Shown piece by piece: positions 52,068 to 63,405 of a stretch of 64,000 bases of DNA. The position numbers and the translations under genes are program-made. Under the pieces are notes generated by a model, which saw only the letters and a program-made list of their open reading frames with translations, did not search any database and was not told the origin of the DNA. The stretch spans positions 1 through 64,000 of the forward strand of contig JAOCZO010000023.1 of NCBI GenBank assembly GCA_026413255.1, written 5' to 3'. Every line of letters starts with the position of its first letter. Within the stretch, counting starts at the first letter, position 1. Source of the stretch: Fereydounia khargensis (lineage: Eukaryota; Basidiomycota; Ustilaginomycetes; Urocystidales; Fereydouniaceae).

Positions 52068-52408
52068 TCTGATCTGCATAAACGCCAAGGCAACCGGCCC
52101 CGTTTTATATTCCTCGCAACCTTCGGACGGGCTAGTATACCACTTTGTTCTGCTTCCTCTCTCCCTTCTCCACCGCCCTTGTCATGATTGCCTGTCTGTC
52201 CACATATCCCCTTGCCACCCACCCACTCACTTTCTCATCGGGCCCGCATAGCTGTATCGTATTCGAATCATACAAGATCCTGAAGAGACGCACAGAGCCA
52301 CGAGCCAGGGCCAGGGTGAACAGCTTGCTTTTGTTGTCTGGATTCTATTCGTAGATGTACAAGTTAAAAAAAGGCGCGCCAGTCCGTACTGTCCGCCGGG
52401 CCAGGCTT
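52068..52408. other. Convergent 3' region of CNB1 and uS13m
   Basis: 341 bp between the two stops. Only 3' UTR-like sequence: T/C-rich at about 52140-52240, and a short A run at about 52366-52371. No gene or strong repeat seen. Confidence 0.5.
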
Positions 52409-53062
52409 TCACGCAGATGATGCGAAGCGGAGCTTGGCGAGAGGTGCAAGGATATCAACAAGAGAAGAGGTCTGTGGCTGGGACTGTGATGGTGACGAGT
52501 GGAACTGTCTCCTCTCTACCCGGTTGAGCTTCTTTGCCGTGTTTGCATTTGTGCTGGTCCTCTGCCCACGGACAGGTAGGCCGGCTGCGTGTCGTCGGCC
52601 AATGTAGCTTCCTACGTTTCGGTGGTGGGTGATGTTGGCCACGATCTGTCGGCGAAGATCAGCCTCGATGACGATAGAGCGCAGAGGGTCCTGCGCAGCC
52701 TGGGGTCGCATCGAGGGTGGCAGCGGCGCATCGCCGCCCTGTGCCTTTACCTCAGCTCCCGTGTCTTCGGTCGTGGGGAACGCCCGGCGCGCTGGAATCG
52801 ATCCCGGCGAAGACAGGTACGCTGACAGCTGAGTGATCTGGTTCTCGGACAGCGAGCCGACCGTCGCTCGCTCGTGCAGCTGCAGTCGCGCACACAGTCG
52901 TCGTGCCGTATCGTAGCTGATTCCGTAAAAGTTGGTGAGCGCAATCTGCCGCAAGCAAAGCAGTAGATTCATTCAGTCAGTAGTCCAATTCACTGTGGGT
53001 GTGAATGCGACGCTTACCCGCACCAGCTTGTGGTCCGGTAGTTGAACACCGAGAAGATACAT
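52409..53062 (-). CDS. SWS2: Mitochondrial ribosomal protein uS13m
   Basis: Two exons, 53018-53062 and 52409-52945 (complement), 193 residues. The uS13 fold is clear: [24 protein letters not shown] (start and helix-two-turn-helix), [70 protein letters not shown]. The last block is the rRNA-binding tail. A disordered insert of about 40 residues (from [18 protein letters not shown] to RPQAAQDPL) splits the middle and a 45-residue extension follows the usual end. It starts directly with the mature fold, so targeting must be internal, as for yeast Sws2-type proteins (inference). Confidence 0.92.
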
Positions 53063-53071
53063 GGTTCAAGT

Positions 53072-53094
53072 TGTGTGTGTGTGTGTGTGTGTGT
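53072..53094 (-). repeat. (CA)n tract in the uS13m 5' leader
   Basis: About eleven dinucleotide units, separated from the start codon by about nine nucleotides, so probably transcribed. Confidence 0.85.
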
Positions 53095-53336
53095 ATTTGG
53101 CTGAGTGGATGTCCGAGGCTGAGGCGGCTGGAGGTGAGACGTCCAGGCTGGCGCAGATTGGGCTACAATCCGGTCGTGGTTTGACGTGGGTTCCCTTGAA
53201 AGTGAGGTGGAAGAAAGGCGCCGTATGCTGGGATGGTGGTGGAAAAAGCGATCCACCCAAACCACCATTTTACTTTTCTTCCTGCATCTCTCACTGACTT
53301 CCCTTACGCACCGCTCCGCTGCCTAAATTTACCGGG

Positions 53337-53344
53337 TCACGTGA
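53337..53344. promoter_or_regulatory. TCACGTGA palindrome (Cbf1/bHLH-type site)
   Basis: Perfect 8-bp palindrome in the upstream region of uS13m. The match to a bHLH site is exact; its use here is inference. Confidence 0.4.
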
Positions 53345-53718
53345 TTCGTCCACATTGCCAAATCACACACCATCTGCTACCGGCAAACAGTTACATCATT
53401 CATCATGCACCAATAGAAACAAATTCTTCTTCAATTTCACTTGAGCTGCTACAGCAATGAGAAAAAGAGAACCATGAAAAGATGCATCGTGATCACTAAC
53501 TCGCAAGGGGGAAATACCGGGGAAAACGTGACAGGACGAGAGACCAAACCCCAGAGTGTGAGCAGAAGAAGCAGCAATCGCACATCACCGGTGTGCAGGC
53601 GCGAAAGGAAAGGAAAGGAAATGGAGAGCAAGCACCATGGCTAGCAAAGGGAGGATCACCTGAGGGGGCCATCGTAGAAAAAAGGGACAAGAAACGAAGG
53701 TGGCAACCAGGAGCTCGC

Positions 53719-56700
53719 CTATGATCCACCCGACATGCCGTCTCCTCCGGCGAACAGGTTACCAAAGTTGCTGTCCCATGCGTCCGAGCCGAGTCCCACC
53801 GAGCCACCTCCAGCCCCATCCGTGCTAAGGTCAAAGTCAAAGATATCGTTCATCGACCCGCCAAGCCCAAACATGGAAAAGTCGTCGTTTCCGAGCCCGC
53901 TCCCGCCGCCGCCGGAAGGCTCCCCGTTGCCGTTTGTCCCATCCGAGCCGCCAGGCCCTTGGTTCGAGGTCGGCGCCCCGGGGGGCGGCATGCTTTGCGA
54001 GGGTGCCGACATCTGTCCTTGAGCAGCAGAAGCAGCGGCAGCAGGAGTCTGAGACGAGTTTTGCGGTCCGGATTGCGGAGGCGCGTCCGGGCCACCAGCC
54101 TTTCCACCTGGAGTGCTCGGTACAGCTGACGCTGGTCCATCCCGTCCTGGCGTAGGTGCACTTGCGCTCGCCGGTGTTGGAGCCTGGACGGGTGCCGGAG
54201 TGGATGCACTCGCTGCCCCAGGCACTGTGGCCGCTGAGAGTGTAGGTGTCTTGGTGTTTGCCTTGGAATTCTTCTGATAAAGGAATAATTTGGTCAGTAC
54301 GCGATTCATACATCACACAGTGGTGCTCAAACGAAACCGGAAACCCCGACTCACCCTCTGGCGTGTGGCCCCCTTCTTGAGCTTTTCGGCACCGCCAAGC
54401 TTGGGAGTGCTTGGTACATTGCCAGCTGGCGATCCTGCACCCTGCGAATTTTGCTGCTGTAACGACGTAGCCTGGGTTCTCGGGCTCGGGCTAGACATGC
54501 TTTGTGGTCCGGGAGGGCCCATGCCGCCTGCCATCTGGGCAGAGGCCGTTCGTTGCATACCTGGTCTCTGAGAATGCGCGGGGGAAGAGCCCATCTGCGT
54601 GAAGTGTGACTGAGACGCATCCTCAAGACGCCCTTGGCTTGAAGGTGGCCGTTGCGGTGGTGCGTGCTGTGCTTGCTGCTGTTGCATCATCGGCTGGCCA
54701 CCCGCTCCAGCCTGCTGTCCAGCTTGCATCTGCTCGTGCGGAGTAGGTGCGCGATGGCCTGGCCCAGTGCCGTTGGCCATATTGTTCGGACCCATCATAC
54801 TCGTCATCAGGCCTGGGTCGTGCGTGGCCATGGCTGGTGTGATTCGACCAGCTGCAGCCGCTTGCGCATTAGCTAGATGGGCTGCCCTCTGCTGGGGCGT
54901 CATGTTGGCGAGATTAGGTGTCCCTGGCTGTGCACCGGGGGTGCCAATCGCCATTTGTGGCCCACCGGGGCGACCGGCCATTTGCTGCTGCTGCTGCTGC
55001 TGCTGTTGTTGTTGTTGCTGATGCTGCTGCAGCACGCTTGCAGGGCCGCCAGCCTGCTGCGCCTGTTGCAAGTTGCCCTGTGCGCGCAAAAGAGCCTGAA
55101 GAGATTGAGCTTTGGCCTGGTAGTTCTGGACGTTAGCATAAAACTCCTGGGCAGTCGTCTGGTTTGGAGCATTCTGTGCCTTGATCCACTCTTCCCGCAT
55201 AGCGGCCTGTACATTTTGGAACTGTGCCAAGACGGCTTGCTGCTGCTGTGGAGTAAGTTGAGGATGTTGCTGCGGCTGCTGTTGCTGTTGCGGTGGGCCT
55301 TGCCCAGGCTGAGCAAGCGCAACGTGAGCCTGATCAGGTCGGTTGGGATCGCCTTGAGCAGCCTGACCTGGACCAACAGACCTCCTGCCGTCCTGCACGC
55401 CGTGGGGTCCGACTTGAGGTTGACCAGGAGAGCCAGCCGCCATGGGGTTGCCGGCTTGGGGTCCCATCGGCGGCCGTACAGGCATGCCGGGGCCCATGGG
55501 TTGGCCGCCGGGCCCGACAGCGCCACCTTGACGCTGCTGTTGCATCATGCGATGCAGAGCTTGCTGCTGCTGCAGGCGAGCCTGTAGCTGTTGCTCCATG
55601 GGTTGGTTGCCCATGCCCGGTCTGACAGCTTGTTGGTTCACAGCATTGTGGGGGTTCATTGAATTGATGAGCGCCATCTTGGACGCCGGAGTGAGATTCT
55701 TGATCTCTTGAAGCGGGATATTCTGGCGCTGAGCAGCCGTGATGAGGAGCTGCTGCTGCTGAGCTTGCGGCAGGGCAGCAGGATTCCATACCGGTTGGCC
55801 CGCAGGTCGACCGCCGATGCTCGCCGGATCAACGGGAACGCCGGCGACGGTGATGTTGGGGAACTTGCCGTTGTTATCCGGGGTCTGATAGGCCGCTTCG
55901 AGAACCTCTGACTTGCGGCCGGCATCCATCAGGCGCTGCATCTGGCGAGACTCTTGGTACTCAAAGTAAGCGGTTGCCTCAGCGCTTCCACGGCCAGTAC
56001 GAGCTGCAAAGACGTCCCAAAATATCGCCCAGTATCTAATCAAACCGACAAATACAAAGCACATGTTTAGCTTGATGAGAGCGTATTGCGCTTGTTGAAG
56101 GAAGGACTCACTCAAACAGAAGACCTTGTGGCGTCTTGAGAGGCACCTCTGGCGGCTCTGCCATGCCTGCTTCGTTCATCAAAGCCTTAGCAGCACCACC
56201 AAAACCTCGCCGTGTAAGGTAGTCCCACACATAAACATCGAGTCTAAAAGGGGGAGATGATTAGTACGAAGGGACTTTTGGATGGACGCACGGCGGCGCT
56301 CGAAATTCGGCTGAATCGTTTCGTTGGACTCACTTGGTTGCCTCTTCACCCCAGACCCTCTCTTCAGACGAAGCACTCTTGGCGCTGTTCGGGTCGTTCT
56401 TGACTGAGGGACTAGTGCTGTTGTCGTCCGGGCGGGAGCGTTTCTCCTTGCTTTCCATCTCGGGGCTTTTGCTGGCGCCTCTCTTGCGAGTTCCAACACC
56501 ACCTTGGGATGTGAGCTGGCCAGCTTTTCCCTTGGCAGCGACCGAGGATGATGGAGAGGTTGTCGGTGCGTTGTTGGCGAAAGACGAATTACCGTAAGGC
56601 TGTTGAGAATACACGCCGGGCCCGGTATTGTTGTTCATGTGTTGTTGCTGCTGAGGCCCTTGTTGGGACTGCTGCTGCTGCTGTTGAGGAGGCTGTTGAC

Positions 56701-57201
56701 CTTGTTGAGGCTGCTGCTGCTGGGGCTGCTGCGGTTGCTGCTGCCCATTGTACATGTTGCCAATCGGACCTTGGTTGTTGGAAAACGGCGACTTGCTTGG
56801 CCCAGCAACGTTTGCCTAGAGACACGAGAAGACAAGCACCAAAGGAAAATGTCAGTAATTGACGTTTCGAGGCGAGATGAGGCGAGTGACAATCATGTAG
56901 ATCAAGACGAAGACAAGGACATGAGATCTGCGCGACGGAAGGAAGCGAGGGGCAAGACGCCAAATGACCGGATGAACCGGATGAGAGCGTTGACTGAGGT
57001 AGAAGCACTTACGTTATCGAATCCGGAGGGCCAGCCCCAGGCGTTGACCTGTCCCCTCGGGACGTTGTTGTTGTTTGCGTTGCTGGGGTTGCTATTGGCA
57101 AACTGATCGGAAGATCCGGGGCCCGAGGAGGGGCCAGAGTGAGTGACTGGCTGGTTTGCGACGAAGGTTTGGCCCTGCGAAGCTGTGGCAGGACCGCTCA
57201 T
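53719..57201 (-). CDS. LisH/LUFS-domain transcription regulator (Flo8/Som1/SSBP-like)
   Basis: Five exons: 57013-57201, 56334-56815, 56112-56243, 54355-56035, 53719-54273 (complement), 1012 residues. The only folded part seen is at about 224-290. LDVYVWDYLTRRGFGGAAKAL is a LisH motif, and LKTPQGLLFEYWAIFWDVFAAR completes the LUFS module shared by Flo8, Som1, LEUNIG and SSBP. The intron between LLFE and YWAIF falls inside this block. The rest is Gln/Pro/Gly/Asn-rich with many CAG/CAA runs, and ends in a Gly-rich acidic-aromatic region (DDFSMFGLGG, DIFDFDLSTDG) that looks like an activation domain. Related fungal factors act below cAMP/PKA in filamentation and adhesion; that role here is inference. 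Confidence 0.88.
54984..55021 (-). repeat. CAG/CAA polyglutamine run in the LUFS factor
   Basis: About 12 consecutive Gln codons in the central region. Similar shorter runs occur at about 55558-55575, 55748-55762 and 56640-56750. Confidence 0.85.
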
Positions 57202-57818
57202 TCCGAGGCAAGCTTGTCACTAGACCGCCTCAAAGGACCAGCGTTTTGCAATGATCGGCTGTGGCCAACGACTAGGGACCACTGGACTGGATGCTTCGCT
57301 GAGCGGGTATCTAGACGAGAGATAGAGAGCGGGTGTGTCCACGCTGGAGAAGGAAGGGTGGATGTCGATCCCGAGTGGAGGTCGAAGGGACGGATGGCCT
57401 GAGGAAAGGAGAATCCTTGGAATGACCCGAAAATGTTGGCGAATGAGATACCGGGGCGGAGGATAGAGGAAACAGCCACGAGAGTTAGATTGGTGTGTCC
57501 GATATGGTCGATATGGCACGGATAGGATGGCGGATGTTAGAGCAAGGGGGGATGGATGCCAAGGTGTTTTCGGTCAGAGCCGACCGTCGGAGGGACAAGG
57601 GGATGGGAAGGATGGTGAGGTGAGGTTAGGTGAGGTGAGGGTGTAAATGAGGCAGCGTAGGTATGAGGTCGGTGCCTGGTTGCTGTTGGTTCTGAGTGTC
57701 GTCGGCCTGCGAGTTGAGCGCGAGCAGCAGCAGGCAGCAGGCAGCAGCAGTACTGGTAACCAGCAGCAGCAGCAGCAGCGCGCGGGGCAGACCGAAGACC
57801 AGCGAGCGTCGCGGGAAA

Positions 57819-57857
57819 GCAGGCAAGCAGGCAAGCAGGCAAGCAGGCAAGCAGGCT
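57819..57857 (+). repeat. 8-bp GGCAAGCA tandem array
   Basis: About four to five near-perfect units, roughly 620-660 bp upstream of the LUFS factor start. Confidence 0.85.
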
Positions 57858-58539
57858 GGCAGTCTGGCGGGCTGGCAGTGGCCCAGTTGGAATTTTGGCG
57901 CTCAGCCGAGCAGAGGGCAAGGAAATGGCCAGAGGGGGAAGGAGGGCTCATCTGCATTGCCCGCCCGCTCATCGAGGCGCGCCCGAGGCGGCAGCAGCAG
58001 CAGCAGCAGCACCACGGCTCACAGCTCACAGCTCAGCAGTCACTGACTGACACCAACAGCCAACAGACGCGGTTTCGCAGAGATTCCTCTAATGCTGGCT
58101 GGCTGGCTGGCTGGCTGGTTGGCACGCTTTTCTCTCGTTCCACTTCAGCGTTGAATTCAAAAGGCCATGTTTAACTAGACCGTTTTGTACGAGCAAACTC
58201 ATGTGTTCAGCCAATCCTCGGAATCGAGCGGCAAGCGGGGCAAATGCTGGGACGGGGCGTCGTGAGTTTTAAATTTCATGATGCGTTAGGAGGATGGAAT
58301 AGCGAGTGCACCCTGGGCGTTGTTTGGTCTTGCACGCCCGGACTGGCCTCGCCCTTGGCCGTGCGGGCCAGAGAAGAAGGATGGCCAGCGCCATCGGGCC
58401 CGCTCGAGGGAAAGAGACGCAGGTCAGAGCGGTGTGAGCGCGTTGTGCAGTCCTGGTCCCTGTTCGTTTAGCAAAATTCAGTGCACGGCGCGACCCTAAA
58501 CTAGACAGACAGGGAAGAGGGTGGGGGAGGGAGGCGGGC

Positions 58540-58569
58540 GAACGGGCGGGCGGGCGGGGGGGCGGGCGG
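58540..58569 (+). repeat. G-rich (GGGC)n tract, possible G-quadruplex
   Basis: Six or more runs of three or more G separated by one or two bases. The spacing is compatible with a G-quadruplex on the plus strand, in the gene-free region about 1.45 kb from CCT1. Confidence 0.5.
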
Positions 58570-60020
58570 ATGTCAATCAATCCTATCCATCTCTCATTTC
58601 AAAATGGCCGCCGCGAACGCCAGCCCAAGGGTGGCCAAAGCGAGCGAAACAAGAAGCTCTCGCTGGCGACCCGTTCGCTCGTTCATCCAACTTATCGTAA
58701 ACTGAGACCGGCTTTAGCGCTGCATGATCCGCCGCCGTTGAGATACCCACGGTTGCCAATTTCATTTCTATTGCCTTCCTATCCTCCCCAGACGGCGCAG
58801 GCACGAGGGGCCAGGCCAAGCCGCTCACCATTCGCGTTCATTCCGCCTCGCCTCGCCTCAGCAGAACGAAACGATGATCTGTCGCGGTCTGTTGACTATA
58901 ACAACATACCTATCGTAATGTGCTTCGTCGATCGGCCAGCTGTGAATCCGTCCATGTTATCCAGCCTGTTCTGCTGAATTCTCAACGTGCTGCGGTGGGT
59001 TTCTTCGGTCAAATCATGCGCTCATCCTTCGCAACCCGCGAATAAATTGCCTCTTTTTGTCAAAACACCACGAACACTCGGCACTCTGAAACCAAGTCAC
59101 TTAGGTACCATGTTTAGAAAAATGGGGGAAAAATCAGACATGTGGTGAAGATGACAACGACCAGTTGACGGAATGGAACCGTGCTCATGGCAGCTTGCTG
59201 TGATGTGGGGCAAGGATCTCGTATGCAGCTCGGCGGAGGAATTGATGCATTTCAGGCGCCTGCGTGCGAAGGAATCAACAGATAAAGTATACCATACTCA
59301 TGGATTACTCTCGTTCACATCCTGGCCAGACTGACAGGAGGCCAGGTCAGTGCCTTGGCGGACGTGACTGAAGGTCTCAGTCAAGATATTGAGTGGTATG
59401 TCAATGATGATGGGAAGTCTGTCTGTCAAGTCGAAGACGCATGCCCAGTATACGTGCCATGCATAAGGATCCCTGTTGCCGCCAGGGGTGCAAAGATTGG
59501 TACTGTGCGTGAGGAAGAGGTCTTCTTTCCTTCTGATCGAAGACCAGACATGCAACCGTGCGAGAGAGAGAAAGAGCGTGTCAGGTAGGGCAGGCAAGAA
59601 GGAGGGCGCGCGCCGCGTGTTGGTTGTGCTTTGCCAGGCAGAAAGCAGAAGAAGGCGAGGAAGAAAGCAAGGAAGGAAGAAAAGGCAGACAGGCAGCGCT
59701 GCGCGCACAGGCAGTCAGTCGGCCTGGAGGCTCAGCCAGAATGCTCAGCTTGCTGGAAAATTGTGCTGCTGCGCCGCGCGTGCACGACCAACACCGAATC
59801 CAACCCAACCCAACTCGACTCGGCCCACTCTCATTGTCACCACCAGCGACAACACCACGTACACCAGCTAGTGAGCGACGTCGACAAAGAAGGTGACGCC
59901 GAATCACAACCCTTATCTCTTTTCACCTCGCCTAAATACTGGTCAGGCCAGCAGCCCTTATTGAACCCTCTCGCCTGACGAGCCTCTCACTCGTCCAGAA
60001 CCACAACCGAGAGACACATC

Positions 60021-61697
60021 ATGGCGCAACTTTTCCAGAAGGACCCGCGCAATGCCGGTCTGTTCATCGGTGGAGAGCGTCTCTCTGGCGCTGAGATCCG
60101 CAACCAGAATGTTCTTGCTGCACAGTCAATCGCCAACATTGTCAAGTCCTCCCTCGGACCGGTCGGACTCGACAAGATGCTCGTGGACGACATTGGAGAC
60201 GTGACTATCTCCAACGACGGCGCCACCATTCTCCAGCTCCTTGAGGTCGACCAGCCTGCTGGACGCATTCTCGTTGAGCTCGCTCAGCAGCAGGACAAGG
60301 AAGTCGGCGACGGTACCACCTCAGTTGTCATCATCGCTGCTGAGCTCCTCCGCCGCGCCAACGAGCTGGTCAAGAACAAGATCCACCCGACCACCATCAT
60401 CACCGGCTACAGGCTCGCCTGCCGTGAGGCATGCAAGTACATGCAGGACCAGCTTTCCACCAAGGTCGACTCCCTCGGCAAGGAGAGCCTGATCAATGTT
60501 GCCAAGACCAGCATGTCGAGCAAGATTATTGGAAGTGATGACGATTTCTTTGCCCAGCTTGCTGTCGATGCCATGCTCGCGGTCAAGACGATCAACGCTC
60601 GTGGCGAGACCAAGTACCCAGTCAAGGCGGTCAACGTGCTCAAGGCACACGGAAAGTCGGCAAGGGAGTCCATGTTCATCAACGGCTACGCACTCAACTG
60701 CACTGTCGCATCTCAAGCGATGAAGACCCGAATCAAGAATGCCAAGATTGCGCTCCTCGACATCAACCTTGTCAAGCAGCGCATGCACATGGGTGTCCAT
60801 ATCACAATCGATGACCCTGAGCAGCTGGAAAAGATCCGCGCGCGCGAGAGCGAGATCGTCCTCGAGCGAGTCCGCAAGATTCTCGCAACGGGCGCCAACG
60901 TCATCCTGACTACTAAGGGCATTGACGACCTCTGTCTCAAGGAGTTTGTCGAGGCTGGTGCGATGGCGGTGCGACGATGCCGCAAGGAGGATCTGCGCCG
61001 CATTGCCAAGGCGACCGGTGGCCAGCTTGTAAGCAGCCTGAGCAACCTCGAAGGCGAGGAGACATTCGAAGCCAGCAGCCTCGGCTCAGCCGACGAGGTC
61101 GCACAAGAGAGGATCTCGGACGACGAATTGATCCTCGTCAGGGGTACCAAGACAGTCAGCTCAAGCTCAATCATTCTGCGAGGCGCGAACGACTACCTTC
61201 TCGACGAGATGGAGCGCTCTCTGCACGACAGCCTCTGCGTGATCAAGCGCACGCTTGAGAGCGGGTCCGTTGTTCCTGGTGGTGGTGCGGTTGAGTCGGC
61301 GCTCAGTATCTACCTTGAAAACTTTGCGACTACCCTCGGCAGCCGCGAGCAGCTTGCCATTGCAGAGTTTGCCCAAGCGCTGCTTGTGATCCCTAAGACG
61401 CTTGCTGTCAACGCTGCCAAGGACAGCACTGACCTTGTTGCCAAGCTTCGGGCGTACCACAATGCGGCGCAAAACGCAGGTGCCGGTGACCCCAAGAAGG
61501 CGCTCCGATTCTACGGCCTCGACCTTCTCAACGGCCAGGTCCGGGATAACCTCAAGGCAGGTGTGCTCGAGCCCACTGTCAGCAAGGTCCGCAGCCTGAA
61601 GAGCGCGCTCGAGGCAGCCACCAGCCTGCTCAGGATTGACGACGCCATCACGATTGCCCCGGAGCAGCCGCCGGAGGACCCACACGCGCACATGTAA
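60021..61697 (+). CDS. CCT1: TCP-1/CCT chaperonin subunit alpha
   Basis: Intronless, 558 residues, the standard length. It is a subunit of the cytosolic CCT/TRiC ring that folds actin and tubulin. Group II chaperonin motifs are present: [41 protein letters not shown] and the C-terminal [10 protein letters not shown]. The alpha identity comes from [19 protein letters not shown] at the start and [20 protein letters not shown] near the end. The ATG at 60021 opens [11 protein letters not shown]. The SmF stop lies 294 bp downstream on the other strand. Confidence 0.97.
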   Translation: MAQLFQKDPRNAGLFIGGERLSGAEIRNQNVLAAQSIANIVKSSLGPVGLDKMLVDDIGDVTISNDGATILQLLEVDQPAGRILVELAQQQDKEVGDGTTSVVIIAAELLRRANELVKNKIHPTTIITGYRLACREACKYMQDQLSTKVDSLGKESLINVAKTSMSSKIIGSDDDFFAQLAVDAMLAVKTINARGETKYPVKAVNVLKAHGKSARESMFINGYALNCTVASQAMKTRIKNAKIALLDINLVKQRMHMGVHITIDDPEQLEKIRARESEIVLERVRKILATGANVILTTKGIDDLCLKEFVEAGAMAVRRCRKEDLRRIAKATGGQLVSSLSNLEGEETFEASSLGSADEVAQERISDDELILVRGTKTVSSSSIILRGANDYLLDEMERSLHDSLCVIKRTLESGSVVPGGGAVESALSIYLENFATTLGSREQLAIAEFAQALLVIPKTLAVNAAKDSTDLVAKLRAYHNAAQNAGAGDPKKALRFYGLDLLNGQVRDNLKAGVLEPTVSKVRSLKSALEAATSLLRIDDAITIAPEQPPEDPHAHM

Positions 61698-61991
61698 AGC
61701 AGACCTCGCATGGCCCTTCACTTGTATCAGACCCCGTCGCGGAAGCGCACCATAGTTGCCGTTCGCTTTCCGCGTTCTACTTACCCGATGTACCTACTGC
61801 AAGGGATTTCCCCAACAGACTCAAGCTGAAAATTGTACTGCCATTGACACCTGGTCAAAGAGAGCCTCACGAACAAACGAGCCCTGATCGTGGGTTGGAA
61901 GAATGACTGAATATGGTAGCGTCCATTGCAGGTAATTTTACACGTGAGAGACCGGAAGGATTGAACTAGTTTTTGGCGAAGGGGAAAGCGA

Positions 61992-62478
61992 TTATGACGA
62001 TTCGTCCGGTAGTTCTCGAAGGTAGAGGACATTGTTACATCTACAACAATAGTGTTGTAAGGAGGCCAGGGTCAGCATCCCCTTTCCTGCATTGCTTGTA
62101 GCCAAACGGACTCACCGGATGAAAACTTCGCCAAGCATTCCGTTTGACTTGCCGTCCTGAAGCTCTTCCGTGTTTGCCAACTGATAAAAACACGAAAGGG
62201 AAAGGTACGATCAGCAAAAGATCTGATGGACAGACAGATTGAAGGACAAGAGGTGGTCACTCACTTGAAGGTTCATGTAGTTGTCTGTGCTGACAAGGAA
62301 GCCCTTGTACTCCATCCCCCACTTGAGACGAACAAGAACGGGCTTGCCGGTCTGCAGCTGGAGGAACGGCTTTGGGTTGACGGGCTGGAACTGCAGAACG
62401 GGTACAGGAACAGAGGTGTCAGTGTTGCGCGGTCAAAATGAGAGTTAGAGAGGCTGATGCTGCACATACGCTGGACAT
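61992..62478 (-). CDS. SMX3: SmF, core snRNP Sm protein F
   Basis: Four exons: 62470-62478 (9 nt), 62265-62390, 62116-62180, 61992-62040 (complement), 82 residues (yeast 86, human 86). It is a subunit of the heptameric Sm ring on U1, U2, U4 and U5 snRNAs. Sequence blocks are [40 protein letters not shown] (Sm1), [27 protein letters not shown] (Sm2). The first coding exon gives only Met-Ser-Ser before an 79-bp intron. All junctions keep frame. Together with LSM3 this makes two Sm-fold ring proteins in one 64-kb window. Confidence 0.95.
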
Positions 62479-63405
62479 GGTTGCCAGTGGGAATCTGAAG
62501 GAGGTGAGTGCCTGTGTATGTGTAGCAGACGGCGGATGAGTGCAGCCACGGGTATGCGCCAATCGAGCAAGGGGGGGAGGTCCGGATTCGGCCACGTATG
62601 GAGAGTGCCGAAGCTGCTTGTTGGGCGGGTTATTGTGACCGCTAGGTGCTTGGTGGTGGTGGTGATTGCGACGCTTGAGAGTGACGGATGTTTGCAGACC
62701 CCGTTTTTCCACTTGAGAGAGACGCGATCAGAGAGAGCCTTTTGCGTGTGGACGGGCGGCTCTTGCTTGCCTGGCCTGCCTGCGTCTGCAGCACATCTGG
62801 ACATGCGCAACACGACTGCGCCTCGCTTTTCCCTTTCTTCCAGCCCGATTTAATTCAACTCAGATTCGCCCATCACTCGTCCGAAAGGCGACCGTTCTCG
62901 CAAGGCACGGCCAAGACCCTGACCAGCCCAGCCAGCAGCAGCCCGCAGTTGGCTGACCCGTGCACGCAGTTAGGTGTCTCAAACAGAGTAGGATGCAACA
63001 TAGGATACAGTGCATGTCATTGTTGGTTGCCGGTCCCTGTTGCTCTGGGCCTTGCTGAGCTTTTTCAATGCTCACCCCACGCGGCCTGCTCCGCAACAAA
63101 GCATCCGATCCTCCTCGGGGCGTTTCGACCAAACCCAATCGCTATCTCTTCCTTCTCTGTCACGCACCCCCTTACCTCACTTCGGACCCAGCCACAGCAG
63201 CCACAGCCTCCACAAGGTCATCATCGTCAAGCCTGCACTTGAACTCGGACCACCTTTACGGGGCTTCTCACTCCGGCCTCCTCCTTCCACTCGAATCATG
63301 GGAACCTCTTGAGCTCGGTTCCTTTCATGCCACCATTCCCCCTTCCCATCCCTTTCAATCACCACCACAAAAGACCGCGAGACCTCGCCCATTCCAACTT
63401 CTGTT
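62479..63405. promoter_or_regulatory. Divergent promoter of SmF and the sugar transporter
   Basis: 927 bp without a recognised gene. C/T-rich sequence on the plus strand from about 63130 up to the transporter start. No strong repeat. The transporter could have an additional 5' exon here, but I could not identify one. Confidence 0.4.

Larger units (their letters stand above)
53063..53718. promoter_or_regulatory. uS13m upstream region, with CA repeat and TCACGTGA palindrome
   Basis: 656 bp between the uS13m start and the stop of the LUFS factor, both minus strand. A (TG)n tract (CA on the coding strand) at 53072-53094 ends about 9 nt before the ATG. An eight-base palindrome TCACGTGA lies at 53337-53344, about 275 bp upstream of the ATG. 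It matches the Cbf1-type E-box known from fungal mitochondrial and respiratory gene promoters. No gene is seen. Confidence 0.5.
57202..60020. other. 2.8-kb gene-free region between the LUFS factor and CCT1
   Basis: Divergent flanking genes, no coding-like ORF. CAG runs occur at about 57724-57750, 57763-57779 and 57991-58010. A GGCAAGCA array is at about 57819-57857, GGCT units at about 58101-58124, a GGGCGGGC run at about 58540-58569 and purine-rich sequence at about 59550-59690. The long upstream region of the transcription factor (or a very long 5' UTR) would be typical for a regulated developmental gene; that is inference. Confidence 0.5.

Noticed and set aside
61781-62032. 83-codon minus-strand frame overlapping the SmF 3' end
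   Set aside because: It is the SmF last exon read in another frame; the spliced SmF reading is conserved to its stop.
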